This document shows, one piece after another, positions 25,920 to 35,515 of a stretch of 64,000 nucleotides of DNA. The stretch lies in NCBI RefSeq assembly GCF_015477805.1, contig NZ_JADLQL010000003.1:310001-374000 (forward strand), in the 5' to 3' direction. The number at the start of each line of letters is the position of its first letter. Position 1 is the first letter of the stretch. Origin of the DNA: Nocardia flavorosea (GTDB lineage: Bacteria > Actinomycetota > Actinomycetes > Mycobacteriales > Mycobacteriaceae). Under the pieces are notes generated by a model. That model did not search any database, was not told where the DNA came from, and saw nothing but the letters and a program-made list of their open reading frames with translations. The position numbers were made by a program, and so were the translations under genes.

Positions 25920-27359
25920 GTGACCGCCGTAGCCGATGACCCCTCCAGATCCGACGAACGGGGTCGTCCGGGCGTATCACCGGCACTTCTGATCGCCACC
26001 CTCAGCACCATCGGCATCGTCGTCTCGCTCATGCAGACACTGGTCGTCCCGCTCATCCCGAGCCTGCCGACCCTGTTGAACACCAGCGCAACCAACGCAT
26101 CGTGGGTGATCACGGTGACCCTGCTGGCCTCTGCGGTGTGCACGCCGATCAGTGGCCGGCTCGGCGATATGTTCGGCAAACGCCGCATCCTGCTGCTGGA
26201 TCTGCTCGCGATGGTCATCGGTTCGGTGCTGTGCGCGATGTCGTCGTCGCTGATTCCCTCGGTCGCCGGACGCGCGCTGCAAGGTGTGGCGATCGGCGCC
26301 ATCCCACTGGGTATCAGCATCCTGCGTGACGAATTACCACCCGAGCGCGTCGGTTCGGCCATGGCTGTGATGAGTTCCACGCTCGGCGTGGGCGGGGCGA
26401 TCGGGTTGCCGCTGGCCGCCGTCATCGCCGAACACGCCGATTGGCATGTGCTGTTCTGGGCTGCGGCCGCCATGGGCACGATAGGCGCCGGACTGATCTT
26501 CCGGTTCGTCCCCGAGTCACCGGTACGCACCCCGGCGCCGTTCGATTTCGGCGGTGCCGCGGGATTGGCGACCGCCCTGCTGGCCCTGCTCATCGCGATC
26601 ACGCAGGGCGCGCAATGGGGTTGGACCAGTTCCTCCATTCTCACCCTCTTCGCGATATCGATCCTGGTATTCCTCGGTTGGGGGCGATACGAGATCGGCC
26701 GCCGGCATCCACTCGTGGACCTGCGGGTTTCCGCGCGGCCCCGCGTGCTGTTCACCAATATCGCCTCGATCGCCGTCGGATTCTCCCTCTACGGCATGTC
26801 GCTGACCTTCCCGCAGCTGCTGATGGCCCCGGTCGAAACCGGCTACGGATTCGGGTTGTCGATGGTCGCGGCCGGTTTGGCGCTGGCCCCCAGCGGCTGC
26901 GTGATGATGCTGCTCTCCCCGGTGTCGGCCCGGATCTCGGCCCGGTTCGGTCCCAAACTGACGCTCGGAACCGGTTCGGCGGTGGTCGGTCTCGGCTACC
27001 TGTGCGCTTCGGCGATGATGAACAGTGTCTGGCAGATCATGCTGGCGTCGGTGCTGGTCGCGGGCGGGGTCGGGCTGGCCTATGCGGCGATGCCCGCGCT
27101 GATCATGGGTGCCGTGCCGATTACCGAAACCGCGGCCGCCAACGGGTTGAACGCGCTGATGCGTTCGGTCGGAACCTCGACCTCGGCCGCGGTGATGAGT
27201 GCGGTGCTGGCCAATATGACCATCACTCTCGGCAGCCAGGCGCTGCCGTCCCGGGACGCGTTCCACACCAGTTTCCTGATCTCGGTCGCCGCCGCCTGCG
27301 TGGCCATCGCGCTCACCGCGCTCATCCCGAAACAGGCGCAGGTGACGGATCCGGCATGA
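25920..27359 (+). CDS. MFS drug-efflux transporter (DHA2-type)
   Basis: 479 residues from GTG 25920. About 14 hydrophobic helices are seen. The loop between helices 2 and 3 carries GRLGDMFGKRR, the family motif A. Motif C region reads GVGGAIGLPLAAVIAEHADW. It probably exports drugs or toxic metabolites by proton antiport at the inner membrane. It is divergent from the MarR gene and is likely repressed by it. Confidence 0.87.
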   Translation: MTAVADDPSRSDERGRPGVSPALLIATLSTIGIVVSLMQTLVVPLIPSLPTLLNTSATNASWVITVTLLASAVCTPISGRLGDMFGKRRILLLDLLAMVIGSVLCAMSSSLIPSVAGRALQGVAIGAIPLGISILRDELPPERVGSAMAVMSSTLGVGGAIGLPLAAVIAEHADWHVLFWAAAAMGTIGAGLIFRFVPESPVRTPAPFDFGGAAGLATALLALLIAITQGAQWGWTSSSILTLFAISILVFLGWGRYEIGRRHPLVDLRVSARPRVLFTNIASIAVGFSLYGMSLTFPQLLMAPVETGYGFGLSMVAAGLALAPSGCVMMLLSPVSARISARFGPKLTLGTGSAVVGLGYLCASAMMNSVWQIMLASVLVAGGVGLAYAAMPALIMGAVPITETAAANGLNALMRSVGTSTSAAVMSAVLANMTITLGSQALPSRDAFHTSFLISVAAACVAIALTALIPKQAQVTDPA

Positions 27360-27417
27360 CGGCGCGCGGAGCCGGCACCTCGATCGCGTAGCGTGAGCTT
27401 CAGCGGTGGAGGTGAAG

Positions 27418-28578
27418 GTGTCGGAACTGCTCATGGAACCGGTCGAAGCGGTCGAAATGGAATGGATCGACTACGCCGAATTCGGCGAACGATTCGTCAC
27501 CCACGCGGTGACCGAATCCAGGATCGAGGCGGCGGTCGCGGGGATCACCGGACGCGGGCTGAGTATCGGCCCGTTCAATCTCGGCCCGGCCGGGCTCGCC
27601 GGTTTCCTGGCCGAAGGCCGGATCGGCCGTCCGGAGGTGGTACGCCGCGGTTCGCGGGTCAGCTTCGATGTCCGGATACCGGTCTCGCTGGCCGCGAAGA
27701 TCCTGCTCGGCGGCCGGCGTCTCGGACTGGAAACGGTGGTCTCGATCGACCTCACCTTCCACGCCCGCACCGCCGATCCGCTGCTCGTCGTGATCGATAT
27801 CCCCGAGGTGCGCCGGTCGGATGTGCGGGTGCTGTTGCGGCTGGCCGCCGCGGATTCGGTGGCCGAATGGATGCTGGACCCGATCTCCGGGCTGCTGCAG
27901 GACGAGGTCGCGAACCGGGTGAACGCGATGCTGGGTGATCCCGGTGTCATGCGCAGCCGGATCTACGATGTCGAGGCCATCGTCGACGGGCGGCGCTCCC
28001 CGTACCGCCGGCGCACCGAATTCGAGTGGATCGACCACGCCGAGTTCGGCCGCCGTTTCTTTCCGCGGCTGGTCACCCGTGAACGCCTCGCCGGTTTCGT
28101 CGCCCAGGTAACCGACCGGCCGATCGCGATCGGCCCGTTCCGTACCGGGCCCCGCGCGGCCGCCGAGGTCACGGTGCGCGGCGAAGTCGGGCAGCCGCTG
28201 CTCACCGACCTACCCGCCACCCCGGCGGTGGACGGCGAAATCGCCCCGGTGCGCTTCGGTCTCATGGTCCCGGTATCGCTGAACATCACCGTCAACGTCC
28301 GCAAGGACAACCGCTACCGGGCCGATGTCGAGATCCCGCTGGTTCTCACCGCCCACGCCGCCGACCCCCTGCTGATCGTGATCGAAGTGGATCCACCGGT
28401 CGCCGAAGAAGTCCGCCTCGAATACGCGGCCGAGGGCATGCGTGCCGCAGCCCTGGGTGTCTTGGGCGGGATCAAGAAACAGATCGTTACCCAGGTGGTC
28501 CGGGTGGTGCGCGCCGAACTGGCCGACCCGGCCACGCGGACCCTGGATGTCGCCGCACGGATCGATCGGTTGCTGTAG
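27418..28578 (+). CDS. Two-repeat hypothetical protein
   Basis: 386 residues. The two halves are homologous: EWIDYAEFGERF (about 15) and EWIDHAEFGRRF (about 202) each begin a domain that continues with SIGPF/AIGPF, a basic strand region and ADPLLVVID/ADPLLIVIE. No signal peptide or membrane helix is seen. GTG 27418 is preferred since GGAGGT lies 4 nt upstream; GTG at 27406 is in frame. I do not recognise the family. It follows the MFS gene by 58 bp. Confidence 0.7.
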   Translation: MSELLMEPVEAVEMEWIDYAEFGERFVTHAVTESRIEAAVAGITGRGLSIGPFNLGPAGLAGFLAEGRIGRPEVVRRGSRVSFDVRIPVSLAAKILLGGRRLGLETVVSIDLTFHARTADPLLVVIDIPEVRRSDVRVLLRLAAADSVAEWMLDPISGLLQDEVANRVNAMLGDPGVMRSRIYDVEAIVDGRRSPYRRRTEFEWIDHAEFGRRFFPRLVTRERLAGFVAQVTDRPIAIGPFRTGPRAAAEVTVRGEVGQPLLTDLPATPAVDGEIAPVRFGLMVPVSLNITVNVRKDNRYRADVEIPLVLTAHAADPLLIVIEVDPPVAEEVRLEYAAEGMRAAALGVLGGIKKQIVTQVVRVVRAELADPATRTLDVAARIDRLL

Positions 28579-29194
28579 GGGCCGCCGAACCGCCGGGCGA
28601 CAGTGCAACGCCCCGGCAGCGTCGGCCCGAAGACACCGCCGAATCGGGACGCCTCCGGGAGGCGGTGCCGGGGCATCGAAACGTCGTCCACGCCGTCTAC
28701 CGCAAGGCAGACCGGCCGAGCGGGCTCGGCCTGATGGCGGGCATCCGCCCGGACCCGGCCGGATTTCGACACCGTGCTGGACAGGCTGCTCCAGCACACC
28801 CACGTACGGATTGCGCGGAATGGGACGCGTGCCAGGGTGCAACCTCGGAGTGTCGGCCACGGTACGGCATCGTGTGCCGGCCGTCGACCCGCAGTGTGGC
28901 CGCCTTCTACGGTGACCGGCCAGCGGGTCAGGAGGTCGGCAAGACGGCACGCATTCTGTCCGTGTTCCCGCCGGGCCGGTTCGCCTGCGTCCGCCGTTCT
29001 TTGCCGGCCGTGCGGCCGATTCGGCACCGGCCCACACAACGGGTCCCACGGCATCGCCCGGTTCCGCGCGTCGGATCAGTGGCGAACAGCGTGCGTGATG
29101 CAATGGTTGCGCGTTCGAATCTGTCGGTGTGGAAGGCGGCAGGGACGGTGTCCGAACACTTTCACTGTTTCCACGGGGTGCGAAGGAGTCTTCG
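28579..29194. other. Gap with possible coding remnant
   Basis: No convincing gene is present in 616 bp. A short stretch near 28759-28818 (PDFDTVLDRLLQHTHVRIA on the plus strand) reads like protein but is not connected to a start or stop in frame. The region may be decayed coding DNA. Confidence 0.4.
28650..28664. terminator. Hairpin after the two-repeat gene
   Basis: CGCCTCC and GGAGGCG pair around a single G, 72 nt after the stop. There is no T tract, so it is only a possible terminator. Confidence 0.3.
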
Positions 29195-29908
29195 ATGGTT
29201 TCGTTGTCACGACGTGCGCTGCTCGGGTACACCGGCGCCGGAGTCGCGGCCGCAGCGATGGGTTCGGTATCCGCGGCCCGGCCCGCCGCGGCCGCACCGC
29301 GGGGCACACTGCTCGACTATGCGGCGGGGGTGCCGTCGGCGGCGGCGATCAAGGCCGCCGGGCATGCGGGTGTCATCCGGTATGTATCGGATCGCCGGCC
29401 GGGCGCGGAGTGGATGGCCGGGAAACCGCTGCTGGCCGGGGAGGTTTCGGCGTTGCGGGAGGCGGGGCTGGCGATCGTGTCCTGCTACCAGTTCGGCAAG
29501 GGCCCCACCGCGGACTGGCGAGGCGGGCTGGAGGCCGGTAAGCGGCATGCCGCACGAGGGCTGGAATTGCACCGCGCCGCGGGCGGTCCGGAGAATCGGC
29601 CGATCTACGCGTCCATCGACGACAACCCCACGCCGGTCGATTTCGCGGCCATGATCCTGCCGTACCTGCACGGCTGGCAGTCGGTGGTGGGCCGGGAGAA
29701 CACCGGTGTCTATGCCAATGCGCCCACCATCGAACTGGCCCGGATCGCCGGGGTGGGGGCGTGGTTCTGGCAGCACGATTGGGGTACCCCGGCCGGTTTC
29801 GTCCATCCCGCGGCGAACCTGCACCAGTTCGAGATCGACGACCGCACGGTGGACGGGGTGGGGGTGGATGTGAACAATATCCTCACCGCGGAATACGGGG
29901 CCTGGTGA
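29195..29908 (+). CDS. Tat-exported DUF1906 glycoside-hydrolase-like protein (Rv2525c-like)
   Basis: 237 residues. The N-terminus SLSRRALLGYTG has a twin-arginine motif, followed by an Ala-rich helix and a likely cleavage after ARPAAAA (about 35). The rest is a DUF1906 TIM barrel (GVIRYVSDR, IVSCYQFGKGP, IYASIDDNPTP, GVYANAPTI, FWQHDW, HQFEID). M. tuberculosis Rv2525c is a Tat substrate with this fold linked to the cell wall. ATG 29195 has GAAGGAG upstream. It probably acts on envelope glycans. Confidence 0.87.
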   Translation: MVSLSRRALLGYTGAGVAAAAMGSVSAARPAAAAPRGTLLDYAAGVPSAAAIKAAGHAGVIRYVSDRRPGAEWMAGKPLLAGEVSALREAGLAIVSCYQFGKGPTADWRGGLEAGKRHAARGLELHRAAGGPENRPIYASIDDNPTPVDFAAMILPYLHGWQSVVGRENTGVYANAPTIELARIAGVGAWFWQHDWGTPAGFVHPAANLHQFEIDDRTVDGVGVDVNNILTAEYGAW

Positions 29909-29915
29909 ACCCCAC

Positions 29916-30365
29916 TTACTTCTTCGCCGGTTTCGGCCGGTTCGCCGCCGTGTACATGTAGATCAGCGGAACCACGGCCCCGGACAGGAACAGCAGCAGT
30001 GTCGGCAGATCGCTGCGCAGCGGGTAGTCGCCGCCCGGCCCGCGACTGGCGGCGATCAGGAATGCGGCCAGCCAGGCACCCACCGGGAGGAACAGTACCG
30101 AAAGCCGGGTGCTCACCGTCGCGACCGCCCACACCAGCGCCAGATTCACCGGCCCGGCCAGGATCGCGGTGATCGGTAGCGGCACGGTCCCGATGTAGAG
30201 GGGAAGATAGAGCACTTCGAGGATCAGTGCGATCACCGCGTCCAGGACGAGCACGGCGACGATCAGCGGGCCGGGGATCCCGTTCACGGCGGCGGTGGCC
30301 CAGCCGCCCGCTCGCGACCGCAGACTCCGGGCCGGGGCCGCCGAATCCGCCACGGTGGCCGTCAC
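29916..30365 (-). CDS. Small membrane protein downstream of mshB (Rv1171-like)
   Basis: 149 residues with four or five hydrophobic helices (IVAVLVLDAVIALILEVLYL; AILAGPVNLALVWAVATV; TLLLFLSGAVVPLIYMY). Its place after mshB matches Rv1171 in M. tuberculosis. The function is unknown. It is convergent with the DUF1906 gene, 7 bp away. Confidence 0.72.
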   Translation of the reverse strand: MTATVADSAAPARSLRSRAGGWATAAVNGIPGPLIVAVLVLDAVIALILEVLYLPLYIGTVPLPITAILAGPVNLALVWAVATVSTRLSVLFLPVGAWLAAFLIAASRGPGGDYPLRSDLPTLLLFLSGAVVPLIYMYTAANRPKPAKK

Positions 30366-30484
30366 CGGTGTGGCCGATTCGCCGGCAGTGAACCTGCTGT
30401 CACCCGCGCCGCGCGGGCCGGACCGCCCTCGATTTCCCAGTGCTGCATGCGGACGAGTGTATTCGGCGGCGCGGCGCCCGGTGG

Positions 30485-31381
30485 TTATGCCAGTCCGGCG
30501 AACAGATCGTCTTCGCGGCCGTCCGCGCCGCGCGGCCCGATCCGGCCGCGGGCCAGTATGTAGTGCTCCTCGGGGAGAACAGGCTGGGCGACCATATTGG
30601 TCAGCGCGAACTCGCGGCCCGACGGCGCGACCGTGAGCTGGGTGGCATGCGCCCGCAGCGCGGCCCGTTTACCGGTCAGGACTTCGGCGACATCGATCGT
30701 TGTCGTCACCGAAGTGCTCGGCACGCAAGCCAGTTCGTTCTCCGCCGCGAGCCGCCAGCCGGATGGCAGGGCGCCGGGCAGGCCGTCGACGGTGCGCCGG
30801 GCCAGCGCCCGCAGATGGTCGCGCAGGATATCGGCGTCGGTCACGGTCCAGTAGAGCTTGGGAGTGTCCCAGCCCTGTGCCGCGGCGGCCGTCACCGCGG
30901 CGGTGGTGACCTGATGCGCCTGGATATGGTCGGGATGCCCGTAACCCCCGTTGGGGTCGTAGGTCACGACCACGCGCGGCCGCAACCGCAAGATCACGGC
31001 GACCAGCGCTTCGACTGCGGCGTCACCCGATCGGACAAAGGCGCGCGGATGGTCGGCGGCGGGGGTGCCGGCCATACCCGAGTCGCGCCAGCGGCCCGCA
31101 CCGCCCAGGAAACAGGGTGGCCCGGCGCCGAGTTCGGTGAGGGCGCGGGTGAGTTCGCCGATGCGGTAGCCGCCGAGCTGGTCGGCGTGCTCGGCGGCCA
31201 GTCCGGCCCATTCGTCGCCGATGATCTCGCCTTCTTCGCCGAGCGTGCAGGTCACCACGGTGACCGGGACCCCGAGCCGGCGGTAGTGCGCGATGGTGCC
31301 GCCGGTGGTGATGCTTTCGTCGTCCGGGTGGGCGTGGACCAGCAGCAGCCCGCCGTCGCCGCGTGGTTCGGCGGGGGTCAC
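30485..31381 (-). CDS. mshB: MshB, GlcNAc-inositol deacetylase of mycothiol synthesis
   Basis: 298 residues. It removes the acetyl group of GlcNAc-Ins, step two of mycothiol synthesis, as a Zn2+ enzyme. Ligands are seen in VHAHPDDES (H18, D21) and GHPDHIQAH. TCTLGEEGEIIG and VVTYDPNGGYGHPDH are signature strands. The GTG at 31381 overlaps the lpqW stop as GTGA and is preferred; GTG 31396 is in frame and gives 303 residues. It is translated with the upstream lpqW gene. Confidence 0.93.
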   Translation of the reverse strand: MTPAEPRGDGGLLLVHAHPDDESITTGGTIAHYRRLGVPVTVVTCTLGEEGEIIGDEWAGLAAEHADQLGGYRIGELTRALTELGAGPPCFLGGAGRWRDSGMAGTPAADHPRAFVRSGDAAVEALVAVILRLRPRVVVTYDPNGGYGHPDHIQAHQVTTAAVTAAAAQGWDTPKLYWTVTDADILRDHLRALARRTVDGLPGALPSGWRLAAENELACVPSTSVTTTIDVAEVLTGKRAALRAHATQLTVAPSGREFALTNMVAQPVLPEEHYILARGRIGPRGADGREDDLFAGLA

Positions 31382-33165
31382 GGGATCCGCCGCCACATCG
31401 CCGCGTCACCGAAGATGCCGGCCTGGATGGCGCCGCTGAGCGAGGCGCCGTCCACCGAGGGCCCGGCCGCGGCGACCACATTGTCCTGCACGATCGGCAA
31501 GACGATGGATTCGCCCCACAGGCGTGGTTCGGCGTCGGCCAGTGTCCGGGGCACCTCGATCCCGCGCAGGGCGCCGTCGATGGCCGGCTGGAATTCCGGA
31601 TCGCACACACCGGACAGGTTGCTGGGCGCCTGCCGCGCCGCTTCCACGGCCGCGGGCACTTCGGTTCCGGTGCGCTCGGCGCCTTCCCCGGGCGGGCCGA
31701 CGGGCGGCGCGGGCGGGCAACCGTACCGGGAAGCCAGTGCCGTCGCGGGATCGCCGCCGGTCGCCTCCCAGCCCACCACCGCGTCGACGGTGCTCTCGAC
31801 GAGTTCTTTCCCGTACAACTCGTCGGCCGGCAGATTGCGCACCGAGGCGTCGATACCGGCGCTGCGCAACTGGTCGGCGGCGGTGTTGGCGACCGCGATG
31901 GCCGTGTCGTCGCCGGTCACCGCGCCGATCCGGAGCACCAGCGGTTCGCCGTTGCGGGCCAGCGAACGCGGTCGCGGCGCGGGCGAGGTCGCCGAAACCG
32001 GGGGTGGTTCCGGCGACCGGCCGAAACCGGCCTCGGCCAGCAGCGCGAACGCCTGGTCGGGAGCGAGCGGAGGCGGCTGGGTGGGGGTGTAACCAGGATC
32101 GGAGGGGGAGAGCACCTGGGCGCGGACCGGTTCGACCCAATTCCCGGTTTGTGCGCCGACGGTGGCCAGCAGCGCCGGATCGAGCAGGGCGAGTACCGCT
32201 GTGCGCACCCGATGATCGGCGAGTACGCCGTCGCGGCCGTTGAGGGTCAGCCGCAGCTGCCGCGACTGCGGCATGATCGCGGTCCGCACCGAGGGGATCG
32301 CGGCGAGCTGGGCTTCGGTGGCGACACCGCCGTGCACGAGTGCCATCTGGGTATCGCCGTTGCGCAGCGAATCGGCGAGCTGGGCGGTGGTGCCCCCGCG
32401 GCGCAGCAGGATCTGGTCCGGCCGGGCGGGGGTGCCCCAGAACCGGTCGTTGCGTTCCAGCAGGATCTCGTCGCGGCCGGGGTCGGCGGATTCGATGGTG
32501 AAGTGATTGCCCGACACCGGTATCTGCTCGACCAATGTGCGCTGGAAACCGCCCGGCGAATCCTTCATCAGATGCGAGGGCAGCAGATTCGCGAACAGCT
32601 GCGGCCACGCCGGATACGGCGCGTTCATGACCACGGTGACGGTTTTCCCGCCACCCGATGACCGGACATCGGAGATCAGCCGGTAACCCGCGGGATCGAT
32701 CACGCCGGGCTGGGTGATCATCTGCTGCCACAGGTACCAGAAATCCTCGGCTGCGATCGGCGCGCCGTCGGACCAGTTGGCCTGGTCCTTCAACTGGTAG
32801 GTGATGGTGAACGGCGCCTGTGCGGTGACCGTCGCCGATTCGAGCAGGGCGGTGTCGGGAACCCACAGCGTCGCCCCGGGCGCGGCCGGGTCGGGAGTGG
32901 GCCGGAACGGGCTCGGCAGCACCATGGCCGCGACCGCGGACGTCGCCGGGGACTGGTTCGATCGAAGATGCGGGTTGAACCCGATCCCGATATCGTCGAC
33001 GGCCACCACGACCGTGTTCTTGGTGGGCAGCGCCGGTTCGGTTTTCGGGCTGTCGGTACTGGCTATGGGTGGTGGCGGGTCGGCGGTGCATCCGGCCAGT
33101 ACCGGAACGAGCACCGCCAACAGCACCAGCAGCCCGCGCCACACCGCGCGCCTCCCCGAAATCAT
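31378..33165 (-). CDS. lpqW: LpqW-like lipoprotein, solute-binding-protein fold
   Basis: 595 residues. The signal peptide ends in the lipobox VLAGC. The fold is that of family-5 extracellular solute-binding proteins, with GIGFNPHL, FWYLWQQMITQPGV, AYPAWPQLF and SNLSGVCD as points that match mycobacterial LpqW. Known: LpqW does not feed an ABC transporter but steers PIM/lipomannan synthesis in mycobacteria, working against PimE; pimE is nearby here. ATG 33165 is one start; TTG 33183 is also in frame. Overlap with mshB suggests coupling. Confidence 0.9.
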   Translation of the reverse strand: MISGRRAVWRGLLVLLAVLVPVLAGCTADPPPPIASTDSPKTEPALPTKNTVVVAVDDIGIGFNPHLRSNQSPATSAVAAMVLPSPFRPTPDPAAPGATLWVPDTALLESATVTAQAPFTITYQLKDQANWSDGAPIAAEDFWYLWQQMITQPGVIDPAGYRLISDVRSSGGGKTVTVVMNAPYPAWPQLFANLLPSHLMKDSPGGFQRTLVEQIPVSGNHFTIESADPGRDEILLERNDRFWGTPARPDQILLRRGGTTAQLADSLRNGDTQMALVHGGVATEAQLAAIPSVRTAIMPQSRQLRLTLNGRDGVLADHRVRTAVLALLDPALLATVGAQTGNWVEPVRAQVLSPSDPGYTPTQPPPLAPDQAFALLAEAGFGRSPEPPPVSATSPAPRPRSLARNGEPLVLRIGAVTGDDTAIAVANTAADQLRSAGIDASVRNLPADELYGKELVESTVDAVVGWEATGGDPATALASRYGCPPAPPVGPPGEGAERTGTEVPAAVEAARQAPSNLSGVCDPEFQPAIDGALRGIEVPRTLADAEPRLWGESIVLPIVQDNVVAAAGPSVDGASLSGAIQAGIFGDAAMWRRIP

Positions 33166-33216
33166 CCTCGGCACTCTACCCAACGCCCGGCTGTCGGTGT
33201 CCGGTGGCGAAACCGG

Positions 33217-35115
33217 TTACAGCGCGGCCCGGTCGCGGGCTTTGCGTCGGGACAACTCCCGGGCCCGCTCATTGGCGGCCAGCGTCACCTTGCGTACCCG
33301 GACGACCTCCGGGGTCACTTCGACGCATTCGTCGGCGGCACAGAATTCCATGGCCGCTTCCAGGTCCAGCTGCAGCGGTTTGGCCAGCGTCTCCATCACA
33401 TCGGCGGTGGAGGAGCGCATATTGGTGAGCTTCTTCTCCTTGGTCACGTTGATATCGAGGTCCTCGGCGCGCGGGTTGATTCCGACGACCATGCCCTCAT
33501 AGGTCTCCGCGCCGGGTTCGACGAAGAACTGCCCGCGGTCGGCGAGCTGGATCATGGCGAACGGGGTCACGCTGCCGGACCGGTCGGAAACCAGCGATCC
33601 GGTGTGCCGGGCCCGGATCTCGCCCGCCCACGGGGCGTAACCGTGCGAGACGGCGTTGGCGATACCGGTGCCGCGGGTTTCGGTGAGGAAATCGGTGCGG
33701 AATCCGATCAACCCGCGGGACGGCACGATGAACTCCATCCGCACCCAGCCCGCGGCATGGTTGTTCATCTGCACCATCTTGCCCTTACGGGCGGCCAGCA
33801 GCTGGGTGATGGCACCCAGGTATTCGTCCGGGCAGTCGATGGTGAGCTCTTCGTAGGGCTCGTGCACCTTGCCGTCGACCTGCCGGGTCACCACCTGCGG
33901 TTTGCCGACGGTCAGTTCGAAACCCTCGCGCCGCATCTGCTCGACGAGGATGGCGAGGGCGAGTTCACCACGGCCCTGTACCTCCCAGGCATCCGGGCGG
34001 CCGATATCGAGGACCCGCAGCGAAACATTGCCGACCAGTTCCTGGTCGAGTCGCGACTTCACCATGCGGGCGGTGAGTTTGTGTCCCTGCACCCGGCCGA
34101 CCAGCGGCGAGGTGTTGGTACCGATGACCACCGAGATCGCGGGCTCGTCCACCGTGATCCGGGGCAGCGCGACGGGTTCGTCGGCGTCGGCGAGGGTATC
34201 GCCGATCATGATGTCGGGGATACCGGCGACGGCGACGATATCGCCGGCCACCGCGACCTCACCCGGCTGCCGTTCGACACCGACGGTCTGCAGCAGTTCG
34301 GTGATCTTGACGGTTTTCACCCCGTCCGCGTGCATCCACGCGACGTTCTGCCCCTTGCGGAGTTCACCGTTGTGGATGCGCACCAGCGCGAGCCGGCCCA
34401 GGAAGGCCGAGGCGTCGAGGTTGGTGACATGGGCCTGCAGCGGTGCGGTCGGGTCGCCCTTGGGGGCGGGAATGTTCTGGAGCAGCACATCGAACAGTGC
34501 GTCGAGGTTGTCCGCGTTCGGCACCTCGCCGTTCTGCGGCTGCTCCTTGGATGCCTTGCCCGCGCGGCCGGAGGCGTAGAGCACGGGCAGATCCAGGGCG
34601 AGTTCGGCGGCTTCGGCGGCGTCGTCGTCGAGATCGGAGGCGAGGTCCAGCAGCAGATCGTGGCTTTCCTCGACGACCTCGGCGATCCGCGCGTCGGGGC
34701 GGTCGGTCTTGTTGACCACCAGGATCACCGGCAGGCAGGCCGCGAGGGCCTTGCGCAGGACGAACCGGGTCTGCGGCAGCGGCCCCTCGGAGGCGTCCAC
34801 GAGCAGCACCACACCGTCGACCATGGACAGGCCGCGTTCGACCTCACCGCCGAAATCGGCGTGGCCCGGGGTGTCGATGACATTGATGACGGTGACACTG
34901 CCGTCCGGATGGTGCCGGTGAACGGCGGTGTTCTTGGCGAGAATGGTGATGCCCTTCTCGCGTTCCAGATCGCCGGAATCCATCACCCGGTCGACGAGTT
35001 CGGCCCGTTCGGCGAAAGCGCCGGACTGTCGCAGCATGGCGTCGACGAGTGTCGTCTTGCCGTGGTCGACGTGTGCCACGATGGCGACGTTGCGAAAATC
35101 GCGTGCAGACGACAC
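33217..35115 (-). CDS. typA: TypA/BipA ribosome-associated GTPase
   Basis: 632 residues of the translational GTPase family. G1 is AHVDHGKT (about 14-21), the switch I region holds REKGITI, G3 is DTPGHADF, and G4 is NKTD. The C-terminal EF-G-like domain and the BipA tail follow ([16 protein letters not shown]). It helps assembly of the 50S subunit under stress. GTG 35115 follows AGGAGG. It heads the typA-lpqW-mshB run as in M. tuberculosis (Rv1165-Rv1166-Rv1170). Confidence 0.95.
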   Translation of the reverse strand: MSSARDFRNVAIVAHVDHGKTTLVDAMLRQSGAFAERAELVDRVMDSGDLEREKGITILAKNTAVHRHHPDGSVTVINVIDTPGHADFGGEVERGLSMVDGVVLLVDASEGPLPQTRFVLRKALAACLPVILVVNKTDRPDARIAEVVEESHDLLLDLASDLDDDAAEAAELALDLPVLYASGRAGKASKEQPQNGEVPNADNLDALFDVLLQNIPAPKGDPTAPLQAHVTNLDASAFLGRLALVRIHNGELRKGQNVAWMHADGVKTVKITELLQTVGVERQPGEVAVAGDIVAVAGIPDIMIGDTLADADEPVALPRITVDEPAISVVIGTNTSPLVGRVQGHKLTARMVKSRLDQELVGNVSLRVLDIGRPDAWEVQGRGELALAILVEQMRREGFELTVGKPQVVTRQVDGKVHEPYEELTIDCPDEYLGAITQLLAARKGKMVQMNNHAAGWVRMEFIVPSRGLIGFRTDFLTETRGTGIANAVSHGYAPWAGEIRARHTGSLVSDRSGSVTPFAMIQLADRGQFFVEPGAETYEGMVVGINPRAEDLDINVTKEKKLTNMRSSTADVMETLAKPLQLDLEAAMEFCAADECVEVTPEVVRVRKVTLAANERARELSRRKARDRAAL

Positions 35116-35250
35116 GCCGGTTCCTCCTGCTGTTGGCTGTTTCTTCTCCGTCGGACCCTGGAATAGGGAGATAAGGACTCACCGGGCATCTGGGCCGGGT
35201 ATACCCTACCGGTGCCGTTGGTGGCCTGCTCGCGCCGCCCAAGGTAAGGG

Positions 35251-35256
35251 TATGCT
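35251..35256 (+). promoter_or_regulatory. -10 box, candidate leaderless start
   Basis: TATGCT lies 7 nt before ATG 35264 and no ribosome site is present. Confidence 0.45.
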
Positions 35257-35263
35257 AACCCGC

Positions 35264-35440
35264 ATGGGCAAGGTCAAGGCGAAAGAGGTGTCGAGCCTCC
35301 AGCCGAAGAAGAAGTGCTGTCGGAAGAAGACGCGCTGTGTGAAATGCCCTGTGGTGATCATGCGGATGAAGCGCCTGGAGGCCGCGGGCGCCACCGGTAA
35401 GGAATTGAAGAAAGGCCTGAAAAAGGCACGCGCCGCCTGA
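35264..35440 (+). CDS. Small basic Cys-rich protein
   Basis: 58 residues, about a third Lys or Arg, with five Cys in KKKCCRKKTRCVKCPV. The Cys spacing would fit a metal site or zinc-ribbon half. The C-terminal half is an amphipathic basic helix (MRMKRLEAAGATGKELKKG). It is probably an RNA- or DNA-binding factor; that is inference. ATG 35264 is chosen because of the leaderless-type box; ATG 35252 is in frame upstream. It is divergent from typA, with a 148-bp gap. Confidence 0.75.
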   Translation: MGKVKAKEVSSLQPKKKCCRKKTRCVKCPVVIMRMKRLEAAGATGKELKKGLKKARAA

Positions 35441-35515
35441 GCCGATCCGGGCCGGCGGGTGAATTCACGGCGGCCACCGATGTGAGAATGCGAACTCGCG
35501 GGGTACCACGGCGAT

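Noticed and set aside
28210-29307. Long minus-strand frames over the gap at 28579-29194
   Set aside because: They run antisense into the two-repeat gene, lack a ribosome site and read as Pro/Arg-rich noise.
35241-35260. Possible iron-regulator (IdeR) box before the small Cys protein
   Set aside because: GGTAAG and CTAACC are present but 6 nt apart instead of 1, so the 19-bp consensus is not met.
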